The notes under the pieces: generated by a model
What the model was told of the DNA's origin: nothing
Databases searched by the model: none
The model's input: the letters and a program-made list of their open reading frames with translations, nothing else
Made by a program: the position numbers and the translations under genes
Part shown: piece after piece, positions 1 through 8,790 of the stretch
How positions within the stretch are numbered: the first letter of the stretch is position 1
Layout: the number at the start of each line of letters is the position of its first letter
Origin: Methyloglobulus sp.
Lineage (GTDB): Bacteria; Pseudomonadota; Gammaproteobacteria; Methylococcales; Methylomonadaceae
NCBI GenBank assembly: GCA_013141505.1
Contig: JABFQX010000045.1
Span: 1 to 58,493, forward strand
DNA: 58,493 nt
Reading direction: 5' to 3'

Positions 1-73
1 CATTGCGCCCGTTCTTGACGATGTTTTCGCTCTGGCAACAACGGCATTTGTGCTTCACTGTCATTTTTATCAT
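1..73 (-). mobile_element. IS1-like transposase, N-terminal part (runs off the left edge)
   Basis: The minus strand from 73 reads MIKMTVKHKCRCC and continues QSENIVKNGRN up to the window edge. The Cys pattern with a following NG is like the zinc-ribbon start of IS1-family InsA-type transposases. Only about 24 residues are visible. A second in-frame ATG lies at 64, so the exact start is uncertain. A matching IS1-like C-terminal end lies at the opposite edge of the window on the same strand. The assignment rests on the short Cys motif and on that partner fragment. Confidence 0.6.
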
Positions 74-121
74 GGGCTTATGGCAAATTTATAATGTAAC
101 TTATCATTTAAAATTTAGCCA

Positions 122-217
122 CTACCATTTTTTCTTGTCGGTGAGGTAAAACAAATACAGGAATATTAACGGCCAGAGCAAGAAAAAAACCAATTTGAAT
201 ATTAAACTTATTTCCAT
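122..217 (-). CDS. possible 31-residue single-pass membrane protein
   Basis: A short minus-strand frame starts MEISLIFKLVFFLL and ends YLFYLTDKKKW before a TAG stop. It is one hydrophobic helix of about 23 residues followed by a basic Lys-rich tail, the usual form of small membrane proteins that accompany larger complexes. A GAGG motif sits about nine bases before the ATG, which supports translation. An overlapping longer frame in this area runs through the palindromic repeat and looks spurious. No family is recognised, and the call rests on composition and the ribosome binding site. Confidence 0.4.
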   Translation of the reverse strand: MEISLIFKLVFFLLWPLIFLYLFYLTDKKKW

Positions 218-341
218 AATAACTTGCCTCATTTAACGGCTGTTTCTGATTAACGAGCAGCCCGCACATGTCTCCCGTCAGTCTATTTTTGTTCTTGCAA
301 GACGGAACAAGGATGTTTTCGGTTATTGTACTGTTTTTATA

Positions 342-463
342 GGTTCGGCCTTTTAATGTTTGAAGTGGTTGCGATACCCTTCGGCTTCGCTCAGGGAACG
401 CAGCGGTAACGTACCCTGAGCGAGGCCGAAGAGAAATTAATACTTCATAAGGCCGGATCAATA
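342..463. repeat. nested palindromic repeat, copy A
   Basis: The inner inverted repeat TTCGGCTTCGCTCAGGG (380-396) pairs with CCCTGAGCGAGGCCGAA (414-430), with one mismatch. Outside it lie GTTCGGCCTT on the left and AAGGCCGGATCAAT on the right, which also pair imperfectly. The same layout recurs near 5877, 16423 and 23199. It lies between the small ORF and the SulP gene and could fold into a long hairpin in RNA. No coding capacity is seen. Confidence 0.75.
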
Positions 464-576
464 AGATGATGGATAAAATTGGCAGGTTTTTTAAACTATT
501 CAAAAACCCGTGACTCTTAAGTCCGACATTATTGACTCACTATCTAGGTTTTTACCGCTTTACTTGAAAAGATAAT

Positions 577-2808
577 ATGACTATGGATGAAAAAAATGAT
601 TTACCAATAAATGACAAAAGCGATGCTTTTTTAGCCAACCTAAAGTATGACATCCCTGCCGGAATAGCCGTATTTCTGGTGTCGGTGCCGCTGTCTTTGG
701 GTATTGCCCTAGCATCGGGCGCACCCTTGTTCGCCGGACTGATAACCGGCATCGTTGGCGGCTTGGTGGTCGCGCCGCTCAGCGGTTCGGCGTTGGGTAT
801 CAGCGGTACGGCGGCAGGACTTTCCTTAATAATTCTTCCGGCCATACAGAATCTGGGCTTCCCCGCATTTTTATTGGCTGTGATTGTCGCAGGCTTGGTG
901 CAAATCCTGATGGGCTTAGTGCAGGCAGGGGTGATTGCGTATTACATACCCTCTTCGGTCGCTAATGGCATGTTGAGCGGGATTGGCATTATTATTTTTC
1001 TTAAGCAAATACCTCACGCAATCGGCGATGACGGCGATTATGAAGGTGATTTCTCGTTTAGCCAGTTCGACAATTATTCTTCGTTTACCGAGCTGTATCA
1101 TATGCTGGCGTTTGTGTCGCCTACGGCTATCGCAATTTCATTGGTTTCGTTATTGATCCTGCTGCTGTGGGAGCGGGATTTTATGAAAAAGCACATCTTG
1201 TTCAGGGAGCTGCAAGCCCCCCTGGTCGCGGTTGCTGCGGGCATATTAATTAATGAAACCTTACGTCATAACCATCCTGATATTGCCTTGCATGACGGTC
1301 AACTAGTCACTATTCCGATGGTGCATAATGTATCCGACTTAGTCCAGCAATTACATTTTCCAGATTTCGGCCAAATCGCCAATCCGCACATTTATCTGCT
1401 TGGCCTGATGCTGGCGTTGGTTGCCAGCTTGGAGACCTTGCTAGCTGTAGAAGCGGTCGATAAGTTGGATGCCTACAAACGGGTAACCCCCGCAAACCGT
1501 GAATTGATAGCGCAAGGATTCGGTAATATCAGTGCTGCCTTGCTGGGCGGCTTGCCGTTAACACAGGTGATCGTACGAAGTGCTATTAATGCCAAGTCCG
1601 GCGCAAAAACCAAGTCAGCCGGTATCATTCAGGGCTTTCTCCTTTTGTTGGCGATATTCCTTATCCCGAATATTTTGAACAAAATTCCGCTGGCGAGCCT
1701 GGCAGCCATTTTGCTGGTGGCCGGATACAAGCTGGCAAGCCTGGGAACGTTTAAGAAGCTATACCAAACGGGTTGGTATCATTTTATGCCTTTTTGCGCG
1801 ACTATTTTAGGCTTGGTTTTCACCAATATCCTGTTTGGTATCTTGATCGGCCTGAGTGCTGCCTTGTTTTCGATTTTGCTGGAAAACTACAAAAGTGCAA
1901 ATTATTTTAAAGAAACTCAAATCGGCAATAAAACCATTATCCGTTTATCGGAACATGTGTCATTCCTGAATCGGGCGAATATTCAGAAGACCTTGGAAGC
2001 TTTGCCTACGCACAGCGAAGTGGTGATTGATGCCACGCGATCCAAGTTTATTGATTACGATGTCTACGAAATCATCCAGAGTTTTAAAAGCGAAGCCCAT
2101 CATAAAAACATCAAGATCATCCTTGAAAATCTACGCGGTTTTGGCGTGTTGGAACCGGTCAAAAATGTCCGCCCCCAAACTTATGATACACAGCAATCAC
2201 TCACCCCAGATAAGGTTTTAACCTTACTTAAAGAAGGCAACGAGCGCTTCGTAAATAACCTCAAATCCAACCGTAATTTGTTGGAGCAGATTAATGACAC
2301 CAGCGAAGGCCAGTTTCCAATCGCCATTATCTTAAGCTGCATGGATTCGCGCACGTCCGTAGAACTGATTTTCGACCTAGGTTTGGGCGACGTATTCAGT
2401 GCCAGGATAGCGGGCAACATAATCAATAATGACATTTTGGGCAGTATGGAATTCGCCTGCAAACTCGCGGGATCTAAACTGATTGTCGTATTGGGGCATA
2501 CCCATTGTGGCGCAATCAAAGGCGCATGTGCCAATGCGAGGCTGGATCACTTAAGCGGACTGTTGGACAAGATCAAGCCCGCTATTGAGTGTGTACACAC
2601 GGAAACAGCGGTCAATAGTGAGATTGATCAGGACGAGTTGGTACAAAGAGTTGCGGACAAAAATGTCCAACTCACGGTTAATCAGGTCAGAAGCCGAAGC
2701 GCGTTGTTAGCGGCAATGGAAAAAAGCGGTGAAATTGCGATTATCGGCGGGATGCACGACATAGAAACAGGAAAAGTCAGTTTTTTTGCAACTAAGCAGG
2801 AAACTTAA
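577..2808 (+). CDS. SulP-family anion transporter fused to a beta-carbonic anhydrase
   Basis: The 743-aa protein has a SulP membrane domain of many hydrophobic helices (about residues 20-430), a STAS-like segment (about 445-530) and a C-terminal beta-class carbonic anhydrase (about 550-740). The zinc site is plain: Cys588 with the Asp-Arg dyad in CMDSR, and His641 and Cys644 in HTHCG. SulP proteins carry bicarbonate, sulfate or similar anions. Fusion to an enzyme that interconverts CO2 and bicarbonate suggests bicarbonate transport or CO2 retention, which is an inference. The ATG at 577 follows a weak purine stretch; an in-frame ATG at 583 is possible. It converges with the next gene, overlapping by 4 bp. 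Confidence 0.93.
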   Translation: MTMDEKNDLPINDKSDAFLANLKYDIPAGIAVFLVSVPLSLGIALASGAPLFAGLITGIVGGLVVAPLSGSALGISGTAAGLSLIILPAIQNLGFPAFLLAVIVAGLVQILMGLVQAGVIAYYIPSSVANGMLSGIGIIIFLKQIPHAIGDDGDYEGDFSFSQFDNYSSFTELYHMLAFVSPTAIAISLVSLLILLLWERDFMKKHILFRELQAPLVAVAAGILINETLRHNHPDIALHDGQLVTIPMVHNVSDLVQQLHFPDFGQIANPHIYLLGLMLALVASLETLLAVEAVDKLDAYKRVTPANRELIAQGFGNISAALLGGLPLTQVIVRSAINAKSGAKTKSAGIIQGFLLLLAIFLIPNILNKIPLASLAAILLVAGYKLASLGTFKKLYQTGWYHFMPFCATILGLVFTNILFGILIGLSAALFSILLENYKSANYFKETQIGNKTIIRLSEHVSFLNRANIQKTLEALPTHSEVVIDATRSKFIDYDVYEIIQSFKSEAHHKNIKIILENLRGFGVLEPVKNVRPQTYDTQQSLTPDKVLTLLKEGNERFVNNLKSNRNLLEQINDTSEGQFPIAIILSCMDSRTSVELIFDLGLGDVFSARIAGNIINNDILGSMEFACKLAGSKLIVVLGHTHCGAIKGACANARLDHLSGLLDKIKPAIECVHTETAVNSEIDQDELVQRVADKNVQLTVNQVRSRSALLAAMEKSGEIAIIGGMHDIETGKVSFFATKQET

Positions 2809-3308
2809 AAACAACTGCCATAATCCAGCAGCAGATCTTCGCAATTGAAGAATATACGTGGATAATCGATACGTATCAGCAGCTTAATCGCATATTCTAC
2901 GGGTACAGCGATGGTTGCAAAACGTGCCAATGCTGACCAAGTTCGGCTATGTGTGTTACGAGAGCAGCGCCAGACGCTGACTGTCCACCAGGCAATCGGA
3001 AATAACAGTACAAAATGGATTTCGTCCCAACTGGAAACGGTGATCTTACCTGCCATAGCCAGTTGATCGGCGAACAGCAAACTGGCATTCAACAATAGAA
3101 AAAAAGGCCAGAACGCCCAATGCAAGGCAACGCCGCCAAGCCAAGATGCCAAAAGAAAACTATCATACGGCTCTGGTCGCCAATTCTGTTCAGGTGGCGG
3201 TGCGCTGAAGTACAGAACAATGAGGATGACGACTGCCATGAACAGCCCTTCCATTGGCCGAAATAAACCGATGTCGTTAAATAGTATAGGTAGCGAATAA
3301 AAAAACAT
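2805..3308 (-). CDS. hypothetical integral membrane protein
   Basis: This 167-aa protein of no recognised family has about four hydrophobic stretches: near residues 20-35, 50-80, 97-110 and 125-145. It is rich in Trp and Phe. Proline-rich and charged loops separate the helices. It ends against the SulP-carbonic anhydrase gene with a 4-bp convergent overlap, which argues that both ends are real. Nothing in the sequence shows catalytic residues. Two smaller frames inside it on the same strand look like shadows. Confidence 0.6.
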   Translation of the reverse strand: MFFYSLPILFNDIGLFRPMEGLFMAVVILIVLYFSAPPPEQNWRPEPYDSFLLASWLGGVALHWAFWPFFLLLNASLLFADQLAMAGKITVSSWDEIHFVLLFPIAWWTVSVWRCSRNTHSRTWSALARFATIAVPVEYAIKLLIRIDYPRIFFNCEDLLLDYGSCF

Positions 3309-3590
3309 TTCAGCATTTAGCGAGTATTCAGCTTTAAAGATACATAATATCAGCCGAATGTATTCGGGTGTGATTTATAGTCGTATTTACAGTTAAGACA
3401 TTGCAAATAAAGGAGATTATTTTTCAACAAAGCGTAGTTTTTCGGCATAAGCTAATAATTATTCTTTTAAGAGTTATAATTAAACTCCGTGATTATTACG
3501 AATCCACATTCATCTGTGAAATTGAACGGTCTCAATTTGCAGTCCTAGTATATAAGTTGTCTTATTAATCAACCACGAAGGAAATATCCT

Positions 3591-4541
3591 ATGAAAATTC
3601 AATCACTGTTCTTGATAAGTGTAATTTGCTTTTTCTGTACTGGCGCTTTCGCTGAACAAGCGACAGGCCTTTGCAAAGACGGTACGGAAACGTCCGGCGC
3701 ATCAAAACGGGGTGCCTGTCGAGGCCATAAAGGCGTAAAAGAATGGTATGCCGATAAGGCAGCGCCCGCAGCAACACCTGCGATGGCTGCTGCATCGGCA
3801 GCCGCCGAATCCGCAGCACCGGCAGCCACTGGCCCGGCTACGGGGATGTGTAAAGATGGTACGGAAACGACCGGTGCGTCAAAACGTGGTGCATGTCGAG
3901 GTCATAAAGGCGTAAAAGAATGGTATGCCGATAAAGCGGCACCAGCGGTAACGCCTACTGCGGCTGCACCGGCAGCCACTGGCCCGGCTACGGGAATGTG
4001 TAAAGACGGTACGGAAACGTCCGGCGCATCAAAACGGGGTGCATGTCGAGGTCACAAAGGCGTAAAAGAGTGGTATGCCGATAAAGCGGCACCAGCGGTA
4101 ACGCCTACTACGGCTGCACCGGCAGCCGCCGAATCCGCAGCACCTGCCGCCACTGGCCCGGCTACGGGGATGTGTAAAGATGGTACGGAAACGGTCGGTG
4201 CGTCAAAACGGGGTGCCTGTCGAGGTCACAAAGGCGTAAAAGAATGGTATGCCGATAAGGTAGCACCAGCAGCAAGCCCTGCGCCAGCGGCTGCTGTACC
4301 AGCCACCACGGCTACACCCGCACCAGTAGCTAAACCTAGCCCTACCCCCGTAGCAAAAACCACAGTGCCAGCACCAGCGGCCGGATCAGGGCAAGTGTGG
4401 GTTAACTTGCACTCCCGCTCAAAAGTTTACCATTGCGAAGGTAGCAAGTTTTACGGTAAAACTAAAGAAGGGGAATACATGTCTGAATCAGATGCCCAAG
4501 CCAAAGGGTTTCGTGCCAGTCGCAATAAAGTCTGCAACTGA
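3591..4541 (+). CDS. secreted protein with four tandem Cys modules (DUF3761-like) and a C-terminal Cys domain
   Basis: A signal peptide ends about residue 21 (FFCTGAFA). Four almost identical modules of about 32 residues begin near residues 25, 84, 134 and 192. Each has the core CKDGTET, GASKRGACRGHKGVKEWYAD and two Cys, likely one disulfide per module. Ala/Pro-rich linkers separate them. A different domain at about 267-316 (VWVNLHSRSKVYHC, YGKTKEGEYMS) also has two Cys. The modules resemble the DUF3761 pattern (CKDG ... GxCxxHxGV). DNA identity between modules is very high, indicating recent tandem duplication. It probably works in the periplasm or outside the cell; the role is unknown. Confidence 0.85.
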   Translation: MKIQSLFLISVICFFCTGAFAEQATGLCKDGTETSGASKRGACRGHKGVKEWYADKAAPAATPAMAAASAAAESAAPAATGPATGMCKDGTETTGASKRGACRGHKGVKEWYADKAAPAVTPTAAAPAATGPATGMCKDGTETSGASKRGACRGHKGVKEWYADKAAPAVTPTTAAPAAAESAAPAATGPATGMCKDGTETVGASKRGACRGHKGVKEWYADKVAPAASPAPAAAVPATTATPAPVAKPSPTPVAKTTVPAPAAGSGQVWVNLHSRSKVYHCEGSKFYGKTKEGEYMSESDAQAKGFRASRNKVCN

Positions 4542-4556
4542 TGTAACTACAAAGCC

Positions 4557-4586
4557 AAAAGTCTGCGGTTTACCCCGCAGACTTTT
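4557..4586 (+). terminator. rho-independent terminator
   Basis: A perfect 12-bp stem, AAAAGTCTGCGG (4557-4568) and CCGCAGACTTTT (4575-4586), with a six-base loop and T-rich sequence after it. It lies just behind the four-module secreted protein gene and can end its transcript. Confidence 0.85.
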
Positions 4587-4688
4587 AGTATTTTGTTGCT
4601 GAGGGAAAAATAAATCTCCTGACCGGTTGTTATGAATTTTTCCACGCATTTTACAAACCGCCTGTTTTAACCTGTTTACCTTATTCAA

Positions 4689-5378
4689 GTGATCCAAAAA
4701 ATATTGGCGCTAGTGTTATGTACATCATTGAGTGCGGGCGCTTTTGGTAAAGGTAAGAAAAAAACCCACATAAACCTACCCAAAGTCACCGATACATTAA
4801 CCAATCAAATATCTGTTCATGAAGACCTTAACTTCTACGGCGAATATCCTACAGCGTTATCCAGTACCACAGTCGATTTTGGTTTTTTAAATAATTGGGA
4901 TGTCGCTGTTGGTGTTTACAATGTTCCAATAGACAGCCACATCGATAATTACGATGTTTCAGTTTTATTTAATCTGGAACGGACTTTTCAAATATCGCCA
5001 ACAGTCTCCATCGTTGCTGGATCAAGCGTAGGATCTGATATTGTATCGGCGAGCGAAAGCAGCGGTATTGATATCTATAGCTACATAGCAAGCGTCACAA
5101 AAATCTGGAATATTGATTTAAGCGCTGGCGGTTATTACACGAACGCATGGTTTGGCGGCTATAGCGCACTGGGGTTTAATGTGGCTGTGGCGGTGCCAAT
5201 CAATAGCCAATGGAGCTTTCAATATGAATTCAGCAGCGGATCAAATAATCTCAGTGGTTCCACTTACCAATTATTTTATAAGATCAACAAAGACACCCAT
5301 TTAGGTTTTGGTATACAGCCTCAGTACAGCAACCGGGAACAAGTCATATCTGGAATTGTGTCGCTATATTACCATTGA
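4689..5378 (+). CDS. putative outer-membrane beta-barrel protein
   Basis: This 229-aa protein has a signal peptide (MIQKILALVLCTSLSAGAFG) and then alternating aromatic and polar segments such as WNIDLSAGGYYTNAW and WSFQYEFSSGSN. It ends in YYH, in keeping with a small outer-membrane barrel. The start is a GTG at 4689; no ATG is available before the signal peptide. No specific family is recognised. It is flanked by the terminator of the upstream gene and a convergent membrane-protein gene, so it is probably a single-gene transcript. Confidence 0.65.
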   Translation: MIQKILALVLCTSLSAGAFGKGKKKTHINLPKVTDTLTNQISVHEDLNFYGEYPTALSSTTVDFGFLNNWDVAVGVYNVPIDSHIDNYDVSVLFNLERTFQISPTVSIVAGSSVGSDIVSASESSGIDIYSYIASVTKIWNIDLSAGGYYTNAWFGGYSALGFNVAVAVPINSQWSFQYEFSSGSNNLSGSTYQLFYKINKDTHLGFGIQPQYSNREQVISGIVSLYYH

Positions 5379-5406
5379 AAAATAAGTGGTATCGGGAAAC
5401 GAAAAT

Positions 5407-5736
5407 CTAAATGAAGGTGTAAACAGTCAAAAAACCCGCTATAACTTGCATGGTTAAGGAACCTAAAAACAAAAAATCAATGACCCTCGCCCAATAGACG
5501 ATGCGAGGTGTATGGATAAGCCGAATGGCAAAAAATATCAAATAACAGACGACAACAAATCCTAATGCCGAAAAAAGAAATAAATCATCAGCAAACACGC
5601 CCAGTTTTGATGTCAATGGTTTGAGATTGAGAATGCCGACCAGCGCAAGGCTTATACCTGCTAACGTGCCGCTGTTTGAAAGTAGCGCCAGCAGTATTTC
5701 CCGAATATCATTTATGTCGTTAGTGTTTTTAAGCAT
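5407..5736 (-). CDS. small hypothetical membrane protein
   Basis: This 109-aa protein has three hydrophobic helices, at about residues 25-40, 52-72 and 88-107. The N-terminus is soluble and charged (NDINDIREILLALL). It is convergent with the barrel gene. No family is recognised and no catalytic motif is seen. The hydrophobic pattern and lack of overlap with other genes support it as real. Confidence 0.6.
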   Translation of the reverse strand: MLKNTNDINDIREILLALLSNSGTLAGISLALVGILNLKPLTSKLGVFADDLFLFSALGFVVVCYLIFFAIRLIHTPRIVYWARVIDFLFLGSLTMQVIAGFLTVYTFI

Positions 5737-5876
5737 GAGAATGTTTCTGGATGGAGAGTGTCTTTTTTACATGTTGAAAATCGTAAGCTATTTTTAACTT
5801 GGTTTAAGCAGTTATTGGGTTAAATAACTTTGATATGGTCGCTATCAAAAATGATGTTTCCAGCCAAGGCTGTTAT

Positions 5877-5937
5877 AGATTCGGCCTTGTGCCCTTTGGG
5901 CACGAACAGTTTCAAACATTAAAAGGCTGGATCAATG
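5877..5937. repeat. nested palindromic repeat, short copy B
   Basis: GATTCGGCCTT (5878-5888) pairs with AAGGCTGGATC on the right, around an inner hairpin GTGCCC-TTT-GGGCAC (5889-5903). The flanks match copies A and C (TTTCAAACATTAAAAGGC and GGATCAAT), but the long TTCGGC-type core is replaced by a shorter stem. The right end runs into the ATG annotated for ampD. Confidence 0.6.
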
Positions 5938-6543
5938 ACTAAAAATGATTTTAAAAAAATAGCGGTTAAAATGAATTTGACTACAGTTTTACACAATATG
6001 TACATTGACCAACACTGGCTAAGTAATGCTAACCGAATTCCTTCACCCAATTTTGATGACCGTACGTGTCCAGACGATATTTCCCTAATCGTCATTCATT
6101 GTATCAGTTTGCCGCCGGGTGAATTTGGCAATGCCTGCATCGACCAGTTGTTTTGTAATCAGCTTAATCCTGACGGACACTCGTATTTTAAGGACATATT
6201 TCAACTTACGGTATCATCACACTTGGTTATCAAAAGAACGGGGGAAATTGTCCAATACGTAGCCTTTGACAAGAGGGCCTGGCATGCCGGTCAATCCAGT
6301 TATGAAGGACGTGAGAGGTGCAATGACTTTTCGATTGGCATTGAACTGGAAGGCACTGAAACCATCCCATACACTGAAGCTCAATATACAGTACTTGCCA
6401 ATGTTGTTAATGTGCTGCTGAAAGTATACCCTGGATTATCTGCTGATCGGATTACCGGACACAGCGACATCGCGCCTGGCCGAAAAACTGATCCGGGTGA
6501 CTCATTTGATTGGCATAAATTTTATTATTGCTTGGGTGAATGA
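5935..6543 (+). CDS. ampD: 1,6-anhydro-N-acetylmuramyl-L-alanine amidase
   Basis: AmpD is a cytoplasmic zinc amidase that cuts the peptide from anhydro-muropeptides during cell-wall recycling. The N-acetylmuramoyl-L-alanine amidase type 2 motifs are present: VIHCISLPPGEFG, SSHLVIKRTGEIVQYV, RAWHAGQSSYEGR, FSIGIELEG and GHSDIAPGRKTDPGDSFDW, with the expected His and Asp zinc ligands. Length (202 aa) is slightly above the usual 180-190. The ATG at 5935 lies at the right end of palindromic repeat B, and an in-frame ATG at 5971 (MNLTTVLHN) would give a normal length, so the true start may be there. Confidence 0.93.
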   Translation: MTKNDFKKIAVKMNLTTVLHNMYIDQHWLSNANRIPSPNFDDRTCPDDISLIVIHCISLPPGEFGNACIDQLFCNQLNPDGHSYFKDIFQLTVSSHLVIKRTGEIVQYVAFDKRAWHAGQSSYEGRERCNDFSIGIELEGTETIPYTEAQYTVLANVVNVLLKVYPGLSADRITGHSDIAPGRKTDPGDSFDWHKFYYCLGE

Positions 6544-6693
6544 TGTCACATTGGTAACATAGCACCGTAGATACTTGAATCGTTGTCACCCGCTTAATCA
6601 CACAGATGAGGGCTAAAATTTATCACTTAAACCACACTAAACAGATACAACAAAATAATTTAGAATTGGACGGACTATATATTTTTAAAACCT

Positions 6694-8256
6694 ATGCACG
6701 TTAAGTTAAGAACATCCCGACCCCACAAAACTGTGAGCCTCGCTTTTCTGGCTCTGCTTTTACCTACTCTATCAATCGCGTCAGAAGACTCTGGGCATAT
6801 CGCGTCACAACCCATCGACTTGACAGCCTCATGGATCGGTACGATAGCAATGATCTTATTTGCGGTTGCCTATTTTCTGGCAATGGTTGAAGAAGCTACG
6901 GAGTTACGCAAATCCAAGCCGATGGTATTTGCGGCAAGCCTTATCTGGATGTTGATAGCCGTCGTTTATGTCAATAAAGGCATGAGTGAACAAGTCGGGA
7001 AAGCATTTCGTATAGCATTGGAAGGTTATGCGGAGTTGTTCCTGTTCATCATGGTTTCGATGACTTACCTGAATGCCATGGAAGATCGGAGCGTCTTTGA
7101 AAGGCTGCGCGTGTGGCTGCTCAGCAAAAACTTCAGTTATCGGCAATTATTCTGGATCACTGGGTTCCAGGCATTTTTTATTTCCTCGGTCTGCAACAAT
7201 TTAACGACTGCATTACTGATGGGTTCAGTGATTGTCGCCATGGGCAAAGACAGTCCCCGTTTTGTTACTTTGTCTTGTATTAATGTTGTGGTGGCCGCTA
7301 ATGCCGGCGGTTCGTTTAGTCCTTTCGGCGATATTACAACGCTTTTGGTATGGCAAAAAGGCGTGGTGCCGTTTGGCTCTTTCTTTACTTTGTTGGTACC
7401 TGCATTGGTAAATTTGATTGTACCCGCAGCCATCATGCATTTTTTTATACCGAAAGACAGGCCCCCAGCAGTATTGGAATCAGAACCGATGAAACGCGGC
7501 GGTTGGGTCATTATCGGTTTGTTTGTTTTGACGATTATTACAGCGGCGAGTTTTGAGAATTTCTTGAGTTTGCCCCCTGCTGCCGGGATGATGCTTGGCT
7601 TGACCTACCTCAAGTTTTTTAGTTTCTACATGGAACAAGTGCCAGCACATACTGCCGATCCTGAACTCGATGAACAGACTGCCCAAATCCCAAGCAAACT
7701 AGCTCAGCAAAAATCCTCGATTGACAGCAAAAGTGAAACCAAATCCGGCTATATAGATTATTTTGCGCCTATGAAAGCTATGAACAAGCAAACAAAACAT
7801 CAAGCTGTAGATCAACCGTTTGATGTGTTCCATACCGTTGCCAATCTGGAGTGGGATACCTTGTTATTTTTCTACGGGGTCATGGTCGGTGTTGGCGGCT
7901 TGAGTTTCATCGGTTATCTGACTTTAGCATCACAACTGTTATACGTCGGCGTTGATCCAACGGTGGCAAATATTCTGGTTGGGATTGCCTCGGCGTTTGT
8001 TGATAATGGCACGATTATGCTCGCCGTGTTGACAATGGCACCCGATATTTCCCAAGGTCAATGGTTGTTGGTAACGCTGACGACCGGTGTGGGCGGCAGT
8101 TTACTGGCCGTAGGTTCTGCCGCCGGGGTCGGCTTGATGGGCCAAGCCAAGGGCGTGTATACCTTTGCCAGTCATCTAAAATGGACGCCGGCGATTGCTT
8201 TAGGATATTTCGCTAGTATCGCTACACATTTCCTGTTGAATAGCCGTTTTTTCTAA
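6694..8256 (+). CDS. nhaD: NhaD-type Na+/H+ antiporter
   Basis: This 520-aa inner-membrane protein starts with a signal-like hydrophobic segment. Many helices follow, with conserved stretches typical of NhaD such as SVCNNLTTALLMGS, NAGGSFSPFGDITTLLVW, FVDNGTIMLAVL and GVGGSLLAVGSAAGVGLMG. NhaD exchanges sodium or lithium for protons and supports salt and pH tolerance. A hydrophilic loop of about 70 residues (near 320-385) separates the two halves. It stands alone between AmpD and a lipoprotein gene. The family assignment is secure; the transported ion is inferred. Confidence 0.92.
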   Translation: MHVKLRTSRPHKTVSLAFLALLLPTLSIASEDSGHIASQPIDLTASWIGTIAMILFAVAYFLAMVEEATELRKSKPMVFAASLIWMLIAVVYVNKGMSEQVGKAFRIALEGYAELFLFIMVSMTYLNAMEDRSVFERLRVWLLSKNFSYRQLFWITGFQAFFISSVCNNLTTALLMGSVIVAMGKDSPRFVTLSCINVVVAANAGGSFSPFGDITTLLVWQKGVVPFGSFFTLLVPALVNLIVPAAIMHFFIPKDRPPAVLESEPMKRGGWVIIGLFVLTIITAASFENFLSLPPAAGMMLGLTYLKFFSFYMEQVPAHTADPELDEQTAQIPSKLAQQKSSIDSKSETKSGYIDYFAPMKAMNKQTKHQAVDQPFDVFHTVANLEWDTLLFFYGVMVGVGGLSFIGYLTLASQLLYVGVDPTVANILVGIASAFVDNGTIMLAVLTMAPDISQGQWLLVTLTTGVGGSLLAVGSAAGVGLMGQAKGVYTFASHLKWTPAIALGYFASIATHFLLNSRFF

Positions 8257-8331
8257 AAAATAATTATGGTTCATCCAGCATTCAGCCTTTATTGATATGC
8301 TGTAGCCAACAAAAACAACAGGAGATTATTA

Positions 8332-8742
8332 ATGAAAATGCTATTTAAGTTAATTATATTGTCGGGTTTGGCGATGTTGCTGACTGCTTGTGTCCATGGC
8401 CCTCATCCTTATGGAACTTACTCAGGTAACGGCGGTTATTATCCAGGCTCTGGTAATAACCAAGGTTACGGTCATCATCAACACAACCATAGACCGTCGC
8501 CGCAAGCTGTTTATCCAAGACCTTATGGCGGCTATAGCTCTAATAACTATTACCAAAATAACTACTACAACCGTCCTCAGCCAAGACCTTATCAAGGCCA
8601 GGTTTACCAAGGGCAAGGTAGATATGATAATAATCAGCCTTCAAACTGGAACAATTCTGGTAATCAAGGTAATCACCACGGACATGGTCATCACGATGAT
8701 GACCATGGACGAGGAAGACACGGCGACCATGACGACAGATAA
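8332..8742 (+). CDS. Asn/Tyr/Gly-rich lipoprotein with a His/Asp-rich tail
   Basis: A lipoprotein signal ends in LLTAC (Cys at about residue 20). The mature part is low-complexity, rich in Gly, Tyr, Asn and Pro. Its last 30 residues are dominated by His, Asp and Gly (GHGHHDDDHGRGRHGDHDD), which could bind metal ions. An AGGAG motif precedes the ATG. The gene is followed by a strong terminator. A second lipoprotein of similar style lies at 56119. Function is unknown; metal binding is inferred from composition. Overlapping frames on both strands are by-products of the repetitive sequence. Confidence 0.75.
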   Translation: MKMLFKLIILSGLAMLLTACVHGPHPYGTYSGNGGYYPGSGNNQGYGHHQHNHRPSPQAVYPRPYGGYSSNNYYQNNYYNRPQPRPYQGQVYQGQGRYDNNQPSNWNNSGNQGNHHGHGHHDDDHGRGRHGDHDDR

Positions 8743-8790
8743 GTTATTCGCCTGACCCAATCGCCGCTAGATCGACAGTTAAGATTCAAC

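Noticed and set aside
108-503. 131-residue minus-strand frame near the left edge
   Set aside because: Its middle runs through palindromic repeat A and its composition is not protein-like. The 31-residue frame in another phase explains the area better.
2805-3308. Two shorter same-strand frames inside the 167-aa membrane protein
   Set aside because: Both are in other phases, lack hydrophobic helix pattern and overlap the better frame completely.
8390-8755. Overlapping frame rich in Thr/Ile over the His-rich lipoprotein
   Set aside because: It is the plus-one shadow of the repetitive Asn/Gly/His codons; the lipoprotein frame has an RBS and a lipobox.
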